From contig CAMDDP010000015.1 in NCBI GenBank assembly GCA_945892775.1, forward strand, positions 1-58,898: DNA of 58,898 nt, given 5' to 3'. The notes below the pieces were generated by a model, which saw only the letters and a program-made list of their open reading frames with translations, had not been told where the DNA came from and did no database searches. Of this stretch, positions 47,134 through 56,410 are shown one piece after another; the first letter of the stretch is position 1, and every line of letters starts with the position of its first letter. The stretch is from Chitinophaga pinensis (GTDB lineage Bacteria > Bacteroidota > Bacteroidia > Chitinophagales > UBA10324). A program made the translations under genes and the position numbers.

Positions 47134-47189
47134 AAACCAAAGCAAATAAAAAAACTATTTAGTTCTCGTTTAAATAGAAAATATCCATT

Positions 47190-48941
47190 ATGAAAAAAAT
47201 ATTTTTACTCTCATTTCTTTTAAGCTTAAGTTTATTAAGCTTAAATACACAGGCACAAACTCCTTATGATACTGCTGCATATAAACCCATACTTCCACTT
47301 TATCGTGATGTGTTAGGAGATACAACTGTTATCTCAAATAATAATATGCCACAACAAAAACAGTTTGAGAAAGGACAATATATATTTCCTCCAAAACCAA
47401 AAAACAAATGGGAAATAGCTTTAAATGGTGGCGGATTATTTGTGAGCGGTGATATCACTTCAAAGGGGGGATGGGGTACTGGAATTGAAGTTCGTAAGGC
47501 TTTAGGATATACTGTAAGCCTAAAAGGACAGTTTTTGCATGGAACTACTTACGGTTTAAATTGGCAGGGTAGTACCGGTTTAGCAAATAATCCTGTTCTT
47601 ATTGCTAACCCTGCTACAAATTACTACGGCAATGGAGGAATATTTTATTACAATTACAAAACTGATATTGATGAAATAAATTTACAAGCTATTCTAACAA
47701 TTAATAACATTGGTTTCCACAAAGTTGCTCGCGAAAGAAAATTAAATTTATATGGAGGAATTGGTGGTGGCGCTATGTTATACAGGACTAATATGGACGC
47801 ACTTGATGCAAGTGGTAATCGGTATGATTTTGCTTCCATTTTTGCAAACGGGGATTATAATGATCGCAAAACAACTACTGCTGCACTAAATGGAATTTTA
47901 GACGGAACATATGAAACTGCTGCTGAAGGTCAGCCCGATCAGTCTAAATTTTTTGAACGAGTAACCAAGCCTGTTATAACAGGAAGTATTGGTTTTGGAT
48001 TTCACTTAACACGCAAGCTTGAACTTACACTTTCAGAAAAACTTTCAATAACAAATGATGATCTTTTAGATGGCCAGCGGTGGCAAGAGCATCCTAGTAT
48101 TGATCCAGTATTAACAGGCAATTTTGACACCTATCATTATCTCAGTGCATCTCTTGGCTATTTTATTGGAGGAAATAAAAGAGTAGAGCCTCTTTATTGG
48201 CAAAATCCAAATGATTATACTTATGATGCCATTCAAACATTAATTAAAAAGAATGTTGATGATTTAGTTGATACCGATGATGATGGAGTTGTAAACAGAC
48301 TTGATCAGGAGCCTGGCACTGAATCCGGTGCTATTGTAAATACGCATGGTATTACTCAAGATTCTGACAAAGATGGAGTTGCCGATGCAAAGGACAAGGA
48401 TCCTTATTCACCACTTGGAGCTAAGGTTGATGATGATGGTATTCCTTCAGATGCGGATAAAGATGGTGTTCCTGATTATCATGATAAGGAAGCAAATACA
48501 AATCCAACGGGTTTAGTTGATGTAAATGGCAAAACAATTCTTGGTGGCGGTTCTGGCGGTGGCGGATATTGGTGGTTACCAATGATATTCTATGATCTTG
48601 ATAAAGATTATGTCAAACCAGAAATGTTTGAAAGAATGAAATATGTTTCAAGTGTTATGAAAATGTATCCTGATTTAAAAATTGTTGCAACAGGCCATAC
48701 TGACATTCGCGCTTCAAATAAATACAATGAAGCACTTTCTTTACGCAGAGTTAATAATGCAAAGAAATTCCTTTCTGATGTTTATGGAATTGACGGATCT
48801 AGAATTATAACAGGACAGAAGGGTGAAACAGACAATCTGATTAAAAATCTTCCTAATGGATTTAACGAAAATTTAGAAGGTCAACAATATTATAATCGCC
48901 GAGTAGAATTTAGAGTCTTTGACTCGAAGACCGACAAATAA
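47190..48941 (+). CDS. OmpA family outer-membrane protein with calcium-binding (TSP3-like) repeats
   Basis: A 583-residue envelope protein with a signal peptide (cleavage after NTQAQ). Residues ~70-345 form a probable beta barrel. Then three or four Asp-rich thrombospondin type 3-like repeats follow (DTDDDGVVNRLDQ, DSDKDGVADAKDKD, DADKDGVPDYHDKE; about 48268-48500), which bind calcium and stiffen the linker. A Gly-rich hinge leads to a C-terminal OmpA domain that binds peptidoglycan (IVATGHTDIRASNKYNEALS, NRRVEFRVF). It tethers outer membrane to wall. It has a strong promoter and terminator and is monocistronic. Confidence 0.92.
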   Translation: MKKIFLLSFLLSLSLLSLNTQAQTPYDTAAYKPILPLYRDVLGDTTVISNNNMPQQKQFEKGQYIFPPKPKNKWEIALNGGGLFVSGDITSKGGWGTGIEVRKALGYTVSLKGQFLHGTTYGLNWQGSTGLANNPVLIANPATNYYGNGGIFYYNYKTDIDEINLQAILTINNIGFHKVARERKLNLYGGIGGGAMLYRTNMDALDASGNRYDFASIFANGDYNDRKTTTAALNGILDGTYETAAEGQPDQSKFFERVTKPVITGSIGFGFHLTRKLELTLSEKLSITNDDLLDGQRWQEHPSIDPVLTGNFDTYHYLSASLGYFIGGNKRVEPLYWQNPNDYTYDAIQTLIKKNVDDLVDTDDDGVVNRLDQEPGTESGAIVNTHGITQDSDKDGVADAKDKDPYSPLGAKVDDDGIPSDADKDGVPDYHDKEANTNPTGLVDVNGKTILGGGSGGGGYWWLPMIFYDLDKDYVKPEMFERMKYVSSVMKMYPDLKIVATGHTDIRASNKYNEALSLRRVNNAKKFLSDVYGIDGSRIITGQKGETDNLIKNLPNGFNENLEGQQYYNRRVEFRVFDSKTDK

Positions 48942-48961
48942 TTTCGTCAAAAAATATTTTT

Positions 48962-48990
48962 AAAGGCTCACATTTTAGTGAGCCTTTTTT
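48962..48990 (+). terminator. Rho-independent terminator after the OmpA-family gene
   Basis: A 10-base-pair stem, AAAGGCTCAC with GTGAGCCTTT, closes the loop ATTTTA and ends in a run of T. It lies between two convergent genes; on the minus strand the stem is followed by a weaker T-rich tract, so it may serve both. Confidence 0.88.
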
Positions 48991-49030
48991 ATTTGTTATC
49001 CCCATTAAAATATTTTATTGAGTATTTTTT

Positions 49031-49996
49031 TTAATGCCCCCCTATGTAACTACTCAAATCTGATACGGAAGATTCAAAGTCAAAGGCATCGTTCACTTTA
49101 AAATAATTTCCTTTATCATATGTATGGCCATACGCAAATTTTGCGAAATCTAATTTTGATGATTCAAAATCGAACAACTGCATAATTTGTTTTACCTGAT
49201 CAGCCACTACACAATTAGAGCCGATAATCTGTTTGGCAATTTCCAACTTTGTGCTTTCAAAAGATTTGTTAGCAATAGAAGATTTTGCTGATTCAAAATC
49301 ACCAGTAGCCATTGGCATTGGGCAGCCAATTGGACCACCATAGCCAGGAACATAAATAATTGTTGTTGAAGCAGGTTCAGTAAAAACAATTCCACCCCCT
49401 GTAGTTGTGGTTGTTGTACTATAAGTAGTTGATTGAGAAGAACTACCTATACCATCATTAACATTCACATTTATTCCAATTCCAACGCCTCCTAGGTTCA
49501 TTCCTACATTCATATTCACATTATCTTTAGGATCTCCTGTAGTTGTTGTTGTGGTAGTGGTTTGTTGAACGATTCCGCCATTAGGAGTCGAAACAATGGT
49601 GGTAGTCTGTGGAATTGGAGCCCCATAAACAACTACATATTGATTAGGGGGTGGTGAAGCATTCTGAATTATCGGCACAACAGCCATAACACGCATCACA
49701 AGTTCGCCTTTAGAATTTTTCTTTATGTTGTAAGTATATTCTCCAGGTTCTGCAAATCCGATTGACTTGTCAATTTCAGGAAGATTGTTGTTTTCAAAAA
49801 TAATTTTTGATTTGTACATGGTTGCATTTAATCCTGATACTTTAACATTAGTCTGCGGATCTGGATTTTGTTTTACACCATTGATAACAACCCAAAATTT
49901 TTCTCCGTCTTCAGAGAAAAAAATGCAGTTGTATTGAGCATCAGCTTTCAATATAAAACTCATTAACATAATAATTAGAATAGCAATGGATTTCAT
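49031..49996 (-). CDS. Secreted DUF4476 family protein with threonine-rich low-complexity region
   Basis: A 321-residue exported protein (signal peptide ending near residue 20, KADAQ). Residues ~22-110 look like a small beta domain. A low-complexity middle (about 135-215) holds runs of eight and six threonines and Asn/Val/Gly-rich repeats (NVNMNVGMNLGGVGIGINV). The C-terminal ~95 residues fit DUF4476: repeated F-E-S-A/S-K units (DFESAKSSIA, SFESTKLEIAKQII, DFESSKLDFAKFAY, DFESSVSDLSSYI) that likely form a helical repeat. Function unknown. Convergent with the OmpA gene. Confidence 0.82.
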   Translation of the reverse strand: MKSIAILIIMLMSFILKADAQYNCIFFSEDGEKFWVVINGVKQNPDPQTNVKVSGLNATMYKSKIIFENNNLPEIDKSIGFAEPGEYTYNIKKNSKGELVMRVMAVVPIIQNASPPPNQYVVVYGAPIPQTTTIVSTPNGGIVQQTTTTTTTTGDPKDNVNMNVGMNLGGVGIGINVNVNDGIGSSSQSTTYSTTTTTTGGGIVFTEPASTTIIYVPGYGGPIGCPMPMATGDFESAKSSIANKSFESTKLEIAKQIIGSNCVVADQVKQIMQLFDFESSKLDFAKFAYGHTYDKGNYFKVNDAFDFESSVSDLSSYIGGH

Positions 49997-50072
49997 GTAT
50001 TAATTTTTAGGGTTTTAAAAGTGTAAAGAAAGAATAAAAGAATAAAAGAAATATACTTCTAAAAAACAAAAT

Positions 50073-51227
50073 CTACTTTAATACTGCTCTTGAAATAACA
50101 ATGCGTTGCACTTCAGAAGTTCCTTCATAAATCTGAGTAATTTTTGCATCGCGCATCAATCGCTCTACATGATATTCTTTCACATAACCATAGCCCCCAT
50201 GAATCTGAACTGCTTCAATAGTTGTGCGCATAGCCATTTCAGAAGCAAACACCTTTGCAATAGACCCTGACAATGTGTAATCCAAATGTTGGTCTTTTTC
50301 CCAGGCAGCTTTCATGCATAATAATCTTGCGGCTTCTATTTCTGTTGCCATATCAGCCAATTTAAATTGAATGGCTTGGTGATGCATTATTTCTTTCCCG
50401 AATGCTTTGCGTTCTTTCGAATATGCAAGAGCTAATTCATAAGCACCCGAACCAATTCCTAATGCCTGAGATGCAATTCCTATTCTTCCGCCTGCTAATG
50501 TTTTCATAGCGAAAGTGAAACCAAATCCATCGACACCAATTCTATTCTCCTTCGGAACAATCACATCCTGGAACATAATGCTGTGCGTATCAGATCCGCG
50601 AATGCCGAGTTTGTTTTCTTTACCCCCAACGACAACCCCCTTCAAATTTTTATCCACTATAAAAGCATTGATACCACGACTTCCTTTTGAAACATCGGTT
50701 TGTGCAATCACTAGATAAACCGAACATGAGTTGCCGTTTGTAATCCAATTTTTGGTTCCATTCATAATGTAATGATCCCCATTATCAATTGCTGTTGTTC
50801 TTTGTGAGGTGGCATCAGACCCGGCTTCAGGTTCAGATAAACAAAATGCACCTGTATATAAATCACCATCCTTCATGCCCTGTGCAAGTGGTGTTAGGTA
50901 TTTTCTTTTTTGTTCCTCAGATCCAAAAGTTTCCAGGCCCCAGCACACTAGTGAATTGTTTACGCTCATACAAACCGAAACTGAGGCATCAATTTTACTA
51001 ATCTCCTCCATCGCTAGCACATATGAAACTGTATCCATTCCACTTCCACCATATTCGGGGGAAACCATCATTCCTAAAAATCCAAGCTCCGCTAGTTTTA
51101 TCATTTGCTCTTTCGGAAACTTCTGATGCTCATCACGCTCAATCACTCCAGGCAATAATTCGGTCTTAGCAAAATTTCGTGCAGCATCTTTTACCGCAAT
51201 TTGTTCTTCTGTTAATTGAAAATTCAT
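50073..51227 (-). CDS. Acyl-CoA dehydrogenase (short/medium-chain type)
   Basis: An FAD enzyme that introduces the alpha-beta double bond into acyl-CoA. The 384-residue protein has FCLSEPEAGSDA and the FAD-binding KNWITNGNSC, GSGAYELALAYSKERKAFG, and the catalytic Glu368 in IYEGTSEVQR near the C-terminus. Bacteroidota carry this type next to fatty acid or branched-chain amino acid degradation genes; here it is alone. A TATTTTAG box precedes it. Substrate length is not readable. Confidence 0.92.
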   Translation of the reverse strand: MNFQLTEEQIAVKDAARNFAKTELLPGVIERDEHQKFPKEQMIKLAELGFLGMMVSPEYGGSGMDTVSYVLAMEEISKIDASVSVCMSVNNSLVCWGLETFGSEEQKRKYLTPLAQGMKDGDLYTGAFCLSEPEAGSDATSQRTTAIDNGDHYIMNGTKNWITNGNSCSVYLVIAQTDVSKGSRGINAFIVDKNLKGVVVGGKENKLGIRGSDTHSIMFQDVIVPKENRIGVDGFGFTFAMKTLAGGRIGIASQALGIGSGAYELALAYSKERKAFGKEIMHHQAIQFKLADMATEIEAARLLCMKAAWEKDQHLDYTLSGSIAKVFASEMAMRTTIEAVQIHGGYGYVKEYHVERLMRDAKITQIYEGTSEVQRIVISRAVLK

Positions 51228-51318
51228 TGATTTAATTATTCGGGGGCTAAAATAGGATTTTCAATTTTATTTATAACAAAGGCAAGCCTTTTCATTTTCA
51301 ATAAATATACTTTATGTT

Positions 51319-51936
51319 TTAAAATAATTCTCCCTGTTCACCCTGATCTCCATACAAACGAAATGAACGCCGATGAACCGGAGTTATACCAAATTTAACT
51401 ATTGCCCGACGGTGCTCTTCTGTCGGATATCCTTTATTGTGATCCCAACCATATTGCGAATATTTATTATGTAATTTTTTCATGTAATCATCGCGATAGG
51501 TTTTTGCGAGCACACTTGCCGCAGCAATTGAACTATAAATTCCATCTCCTTTTACATAACACTGATGTGGAATTTTTCCATACGATTTAAATTTATTTCC
51601 ATCCACCAAAATAAATTCAGGTTGTCGTTCTAATTTACTCAAGGCACGATGCATGGCAAGAAGCGATGCTTGCAAAATATTAATGGCATCAATTTTTTTA
51701 TGGTCAACAAAAGCAACAGCCCACGACAAAGCATTTTCTTCGATAAATTCCCTTACCTCATAACGTTTTGCTTCACTCATCTTTTTTGAATCGTTTAAAA
51801 GTGGGTGGTGAAATGCAGGAGAAATAATAACAGCTGCCGCAAATACAGGCCCAGCAAGACACCCTCGACCAGCTTCATCACATCCAGCTTCTAACCTGCT
51901 CTTAATAATGTAGGGCTTCAAAAGTTGCTTTTTCAA
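51319..51936 (-). CDS. rnhB: Ribonuclease HII
   Basis: Cuts RNA of RNA-DNA hybrids and single ribonucleotides in DNA. The 205 residues contain EAGCDEAGRGCLAGPV (metal ligands Asp20, Glu21), LVDGNKF with another Asp and SSIAAASVLAKTYRD. The frame has no ATG before the conserved core: the best start is TTG at 51936 (reads MKKQLLKPY), since a TAA stop lies eight codons further up. It sits between the acyl-CoA dehydrogenase and the transglycosylase on the same strand. Confidence 0.92.
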   Translation of the reverse strand: MKKQLLKPYIIKSRLEAGCDEAGRGCLAGPVFAAAVIISPAFHHPLLNDSKKMSEAKRYEVREFIEENALSWAVAFVDHKKIDAINILQASLLAMHRALSKLERQPEFILVDGNKFKSYGKIPHQCYVKGDGIYSSIAAASVLAKTYRDDYMKKLHNKYSQYGWDHNKGYPTEEHRRAIVKFGITPVHRRSFRLYGDQGEQGELF

Positions 51937-51979
51937 AATTGCGTAACCAATTGTTTTTTAAAACCTTATTGAGCAAAAA

Positions 51980-52963
51980 TTATTTAACTTCAGTATTGTC
52001 GGGCCCATTAATTTCCTGTTCATCTGCCCCCAATTCAGCATCTGGAATTTTGATGCTATAAACTTTTTGATGAGCATTAGGAAGTGAAGTATTAATCATC
52101 CAAGGATTAAAATTTTTCAGGTGTTTGTAAGAAGTTCCCTGCTGAGATGCAAATTCAGCAAGATTTGTAATACTTGAATCAATAGAAATCGTATGGTACT
52201 TTAGAGTTGGATATAAATCAGCAGGGTTTACATAAAAACCATATGCTTGTGGATTTTTCATTACTTCTTTTAATGCCAAAATTCTAAAAATATACCTGCT
52301 GGTTTCAGTATTTAAATAAAGGTCATAATAAGAGTTGACTTTTTGATTTTTAATTGATCGTGCCAATCCTTCTTGTCCAACATTGTAACTGGCGGCGGAC
52401 AAAGTCCAATTTCCAAATCTTTCTTTCGATTCTTTTAAATACTTACAAGCGGCTTCAGTTGATTTTTCGTAATTCAATCTTTCATCTACATATTCATCAA
52501 TCTGTAACCCATAATTTTTTGCCGTTCCATTAATAAACTGCCAAACACCAGAGGCGCCGCTAGGTGACACTACATCATTTTGCAATCCGCTCTCCGCAAC
52601 TGCCAAAAAAATAAAGTCATCTGGAATTCCATTTCGTTTTAAAATTGGTCGAATAATTGACCCAATTTGTTTCATCTCTTTTAAAATTAAAATGGTTCGC
52701 GAATGCCAGTAAGTATTTATAACTAACTCACGGTCTAATCGCTTAATTACATCGAATTCAAAAAGCGGAACCCGCTCACCTGCAAAATCAAGGCTATCAG
52801 GAGTTTTCACAGGAGAGTTTCTATTATCAACAAGTGAGCGAACATTACCATAATGATAATCTGTTTGCCCCCTACTACCAATCTTCTTTGCTCCAATAAA
52901 GCTCCCAAATAGGAACAAAAGCCCAAGGATACATGTAATGGATATGACTCTTTTTAGATGCAT
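51980..52963 (-). CDS. Membrane-anchored lytic transglycosylase (SLT domain)
   Basis: Cleaves the glycan strand of peptidoglycan. From ATG 52963 it has 327 residues: one N-terminal membrane helix or signal (~5-24), then an SLT domain with catalytic Glu124 (AVAESGLQND), SPSGASGVWQFI, ERLNYEKSTEAACKYL and AASYNVGQEGL. This is the MltD/Slt fold (GH23). A TTG three codons upstream opens the frame but is less likely. LysM domains found in MltD are not seen. A TTACTTTG box, one mismatch from the -7 consensus, overlaps the start region. Confidence 0.9.
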   Translation of the reverse strand: MHLKRVISITCILGLLFLFGSFIGAKKIGSRGQTDYHYGNVRSLVDNRNSPVKTPDSLDFAGERVPLFEFDVIKRLDRELVINTYWHSRTILILKEMKQIGSIIRPILKRNGIPDDFIFLAVAESGLQNDVVSPSGASGVWQFINGTAKNYGLQIDEYVDERLNYEKSTEAACKYLKESKERFGNWTLSAASYNVGQEGLARSIKNQKVNSYYDLYLNTETSRYIFRILALKEVMKNPQAYGFYVNPADLYPTLKYHTISIDSSITNLAEFASQQGTSYKHLKNFNPWMINTSLPNAHQKVYSIKIPDAELGADEQEINGPDNTEVK

Positions 52964-53023
52964 GTTGAGCAAAGTAACAAAAAAAAGACAATAAATTATC
53001 CATTTTATTGATAAAAAACTATC

Positions 53024-53539
53024 TTATTCTTTGCGTTTCATTAGTGGAACATTGGAGCAGGCTTCCCCATACATCATGCTTTTAACAACTGGCAATAATA
53101 TTCTTGCCACTTCAACATAAACTGAAGCGGCCACTTCTTTATCACCACAACCCTTCACCAATAATTTTTTACTTCGGTAATGTTCGACATTAATTCTTTT
53201 TAGTGCTTGAAAATATAAATCCACTATTAATTCCTTTTCAGTTCCAAATCGATAATAGTCAGCAACATTAGTAAGACTAACACCAACTAACATAAAAGCC
53301 CACATAGGCACAATGGCATCGGCAGAACAGGTGATTGCAACAGATTTATTTCTGTATTGATTCCAATCCAATATTTTAAGTGCTTCTCGAAAATCTTTTT
53401 CTTTTAATACTAATTCTTTAAAAAGAAAATTTTTTAAGTCAAATACAACTATTTGTTCCGAAGGAAAAAAATCTTCAAGATCTAAAGTAATAAGGTCGCT
53501 CGAGGCGACCTTATTGATGATAGGATTTGTATTTTCCAT
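53024..53539 (-). CDS. DUF2480 family protein
   Basis: A 171-residue soluble protein matching DUF2480, a Bacteroidota family of unknown function. It begins INKVASSDLITLDLEDFFP, continues DLKNFLFKELVLKEKDFREALKILDW (broken here as LKEKDFREALKILDW) and contains CSADAIVPMWAFMLV and VKGCGDKEVAASVYVEV. Conserved cysteines sit in TCSADA and KGCGD. No signal peptide or membrane helix. It lies 61 bases upstream of the transglycosylase and 48 bases after the ppiD-like gene, on the same strand. Confidence 0.85.
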   Translation of the reverse strand: MENTNPIINKVASSDLITLDLEDFFPSEQIVVFDLKNFLFKELVLKEKDFREALKILDWNQYRNKSVAITCSADAIVPMWAFMLVGVSLTNVADYYRFGTEKELIVDLYFQALKRINVEHYRSKKLLVKGCGDKEVAASVYVEVARILLPVVKSMMYGEACSNVPLMKRKE

Positions 53540-53586
53540 TTTATCATTGTACTAATTAAACACAACGAATTTTTTTAGGTTCACAA

Positions 53587-55713
53587 TCAGAAAAATAAAT
53601 AACGGTCATCCACTATGACAATAGTTTTTTTCAATGCTTCAGTAAAGCCATTCTCAAAACGTGGCGCAACAGATTGAGAAATTTGTTGCTTGTATTGATT
53701 ATAATCAGCAATGGGTTGAGGCTTAATTGCAGCAACAGAAAGTTTTAAAACAAATACGGCATTCCGACCAACAACAGGTTGCGACATTACACCTTCTTTC
53801 AAAATAGAAAGCGCACCATTTAATTTTGGTTCAAAACCAATATTATTAAAGTAGCCATCACCAAAAGCCATATTTTCTCCTACTGCAACTTGTTTATTAA
53901 ATTTTTGAGCAATTGATTCTAATGTTGCATTCAGAGCTACAGATGCATTAACCTGACCGACCAACGCCACTCCCTTCATTTCATTTCGAACAAGAGGTTC
54001 AACCTGAGAACGAAGTGTTTCAATAGTTCCTGTTCCTTCAGGTGAAATTGAAATAAGATGAGCAACAGCATAATTATCCCCAAGTGTAAATACAGATGAA
54101 ATTGCATCTTTGTCTGCGCCATATGCCCATTTCACAATCTCCCTTGCTGATGTTAAGCCTGGAATTTGAAAATCATTTTTCTTAGTTTGATCGTTGGTTT
54201 GTTTATTCAGATTTTGGTCTTGCATTGCCTTTGTAAATAATTCGGCAGTTGCATGATCATTTAAAAACTTAGTTGTTTTATCATAAATAGAATTAGCCGT
54301 TGCACTACTATAATCAACATGGCGGGTAACGGTTGTTAACTGAACCTGAGCCGTTTTAGCTGATGATTCGGTGATACGAATAATGTGATATCCAAATTCT
54401 GTTTTAATCATTGACACTTCACCAATCTTTCCAGTTTCAAATAAGTAGTCGTTGAATTTTTTTACGGTCTTTCCGTAATTTATAAAACCAAGGTCACCAC
54501 CCTTTTCACCTGAGCCTTTATCATCGCTGTACTTAACAGCAAGAGTTTCAAAGGAAGCACCACCTTTTATCGCATTAAATACACTATCAGCTTTTGCCAA
54601 AACTTTTACACTATCGACTCCAGTTTGAGTGGAAAAAAGTATGTGACTTGATTTTACTGAATCAGACATAACCTTACGATCAACCAACACGGCAGTTTTA
54701 TAAGACCCGTCTTCAAAATAAACAGGAAACACAGTGCCAATATCTACTTTACCTAGAGTATCCTGTAAAAATTTACTGCTTAAATTTAAAGGATTATAGT
54801 ACATTTTATCATAAGCACGATCAGCATACCTGCGGAAATAATCAGTGTCATTGGGAGTAGTTACAAAGTGTTGGTACGAATCATTCACATACTTTAATGC
54901 CTTTGTAGAGTCAGCGGCTGATGGTTGTACAGAGAATATTACATACTCAATTTTTCTGGTTTCATCTTGCTTGTATTGTTCTTTGTGTTTATTAATATAG
55001 TCTTGAATATTGGCATCAGTGACTTTTACACTAGAATCAGGCAAATCGTCAAACGGGAGTTTTACATACTGAATAGAGTACTTGATTTCTTTATCGTTGT
55101 ATTCCATTTCGGCTTGCCATTTTGGAACATAGACTGCATTTTTCAATAATGCTTTATACTTACTGGTAATTACATCATTCAAAACATATTTCTGAAAACT
55201 CGCCCAACGCATTTGTTTCTCAGCCACATCTTCCCCTTGCACACTTTTATCTAAATTATCTAAATAATTTTTTACAGCCATTGGATCAAATTGACCATTG
55301 TTGGGATTTGTAAATGATTTTTTTAATTCGGGATACGGATCAGCACCAAAAAACAAATCTTGCAATTGATTTTTAGGAAGTGTAATTCCCAAAGCATCAA
55401 ACTCGCGTTGATTTAAATAATCGCTAATCATCTGATTCCATGTTTGATCACGAAGAGAGAAAATAGTGTTATCATCTACATTTTTATTATTGCTGTTGAT
55501 TTTATAGGCTTCAATAGAGGTATCAACTTTGGCTTGAAATGACCTAACATCTATTGTTTTTCCATCTATTGTTCCCACTGTGTCCCCCTTACCACTAAGT
55601 AACCCTGTGTTGGAATCCAAAGCGGTTTGTAATACAAAAAGACCAAGGCTAAGACCAATTATTATTACAATTGCGGGGCCTAATTTGTTTCTGATAATCT
55701 GAATCATTGCCAT
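53587..55713 (-). CDS. PpiD-like periplasmic peptidyl-prolyl isomerase / chaperone
   Basis: A 708-residue membrane-anchored foldase. One N-terminal helix (LGPAIVIIIGLSLGLFVLQ, ~12-30) anchors it with the body in the periplasm. A SurA_N-type chaperone region follows (GTIDGKTIDVRSFQAKV, NQREFDALGITLPKNQLQDLFFG split across ~98-120). A parvulin domain lies about 345-455 (VKSSHILFSTQTG, FETLAVKYSDDKGSGEKGGDLGF, FGYHIIRI). The size and order match Bacteroidota PpiD/SurA proteins that help outer-membrane proteins fold. Its 136-base upstream gap holds a weak TTTCTTTG box and a short CCTTC/GAAGG hairpin. Confidence 0.9.
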   Translation of the reverse strand: MAMIQIIRNKLGPAIVIIIGLSLGLFVLQTALDSNTGLLSGKGDTVGTIDGKTIDVRSFQAKVDTSIEAYKINSNNKNVDDNTIFSLRDQTWNQMISDYLNQREFDALGITLPKNQLQDLFFGADPYPELKKSFTNPNNGQFDPMAVKNYLDNLDKSVQGEDVAEKQMRWASFQKYVLNDVITSKYKALLKNAVYVPKWQAEMEYNDKEIKYSIQYVKLPFDDLPDSSVKVTDANIQDYINKHKEQYKQDETRKIEYVIFSVQPSAADSTKALKYVNDSYQHFVTTPNDTDYFRRYADRAYDKMYYNPLNLSSKFLQDTLGKVDIGTVFPVYFEDGSYKTAVLVDRKVMSDSVKSSHILFSTQTGVDSVKVLAKADSVFNAIKGGASFETLAVKYSDDKGSGEKGGDLGFINYGKTVKKFNDYLFETGKIGEVSMIKTEFGYHIIRITESSAKTAQVQLTTVTRHVDYSSATANSIYDKTTKFLNDHATAELFTKAMQDQNLNKQTNDQTKKNDFQIPGLTSAREIVKWAYGADKDAISSVFTLGDNYAVAHLISISPEGTGTIETLRSQVEPLVRNEMKGVALVGQVNASVALNATLESIAQKFNKQVAVGENMAFGDGYFNNIGFEPKLNGALSILKEGVMSQPVVGRNAVFVLKLSVAAIKPQPIADYNQYKQQISQSVAPRFENGFTEALKKTIVIVDDRYLFF

Positions 55714-55849
55714 TTAAATACGCCTTCTGTTTTTTTGAAGGAGTGCAAAGAAAAAATTATTCGGTTGAATATCCAAATGAAGAATAAATAAAGGTTTGAA
55801 ATGAAAAATTGAGGATTAAATTAGATCCTACCTAAAATATTATTGCCAA

Positions 55850-56407
55850 TTAGTTGTTTTCGCCAAGCGGATTATCCTTTAACCGAATAGTGCCTCGTAT
55901 TTTTTTTATTTTATAGTTGGTTAAATCGCTATTGGCTTCTATTCCATCCCCATAAATGATTTCGTCAATGGTTTGAATTTTAACAAATTTATTGCTAGTT
56001 ATTTTTTTGGTTTGTTCGTTCCAAACCAATTCTTCTGTTTCTAATTTTTCCCCTTTCAAATTAATTACCACAACACTATCTCGAACAATCATCTCATTTG
56101 ATTTTTCGTAAGTAATCCCATACTTGGCAGACAGTTTACTTTCACTCACCATTGAATCATTAAAGAAATACATTTTCAACCCCTTAGGCATTTCAGTAAA
56201 AGGATCTTTTGTGTGGTGCCGTAATAGTTCAGGGGTTAATAATCTTGCCCGAATTTTTCCATTGGTACTATATAGGAGTTCAATTTTTTTTCCAACTTCC
56301 ACTTGTGCATCTTCCGCAGAATATATTTTATTAATTTCTACAATATCATTTTCGCAAGAATAAAGGAGGGGAATGCTAACAAATAATATTGCTACAATTT
56401 TTCGCAT
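55850..56407 (-). CDS. lptC: LPS export protein LptC (Bacteroidota type)
   Basis: LptC links the inner-membrane LptBFG pump to the LptA bridge in LPS transport. This version is a lipoprotein rather than a membrane-helix protein: lipobox SIPLLYSC with Cys18. The 185 residues keep the family's repeating strands, e.g. GLKMYFFNDSMVSESKLSAKYG (split as MYFFNDSMVSESKLSAKYG), VVVINLKGEKLETEELVWNEQTKKI (as LKGEKLETEELVWNEQTKKI), and IIYGDGIEANSDLTNYKIKKIRG near the end. It starts three bases after the OMP gene stop, in coaX-OMP-lptC order. Confidence 0.85.
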   Translation of the reverse strand: MRKIVAILFVSIPLLYSCENDIVEINKIYSAEDAQVEVGKKIELLYSTNGKIRARLLTPELLRHHTKDPFTEMPKGLKMYFFNDSMVSESKLSAKYGITYEKSNEMIVRDSVVVINLKGEKLETEELVWNEQTKKITSNKFVKIQTIDEIIYGDGIEANSDLTNYKIKKIRGTIRLKDNPLGENN

Positions 56408-56410
56408 CCA

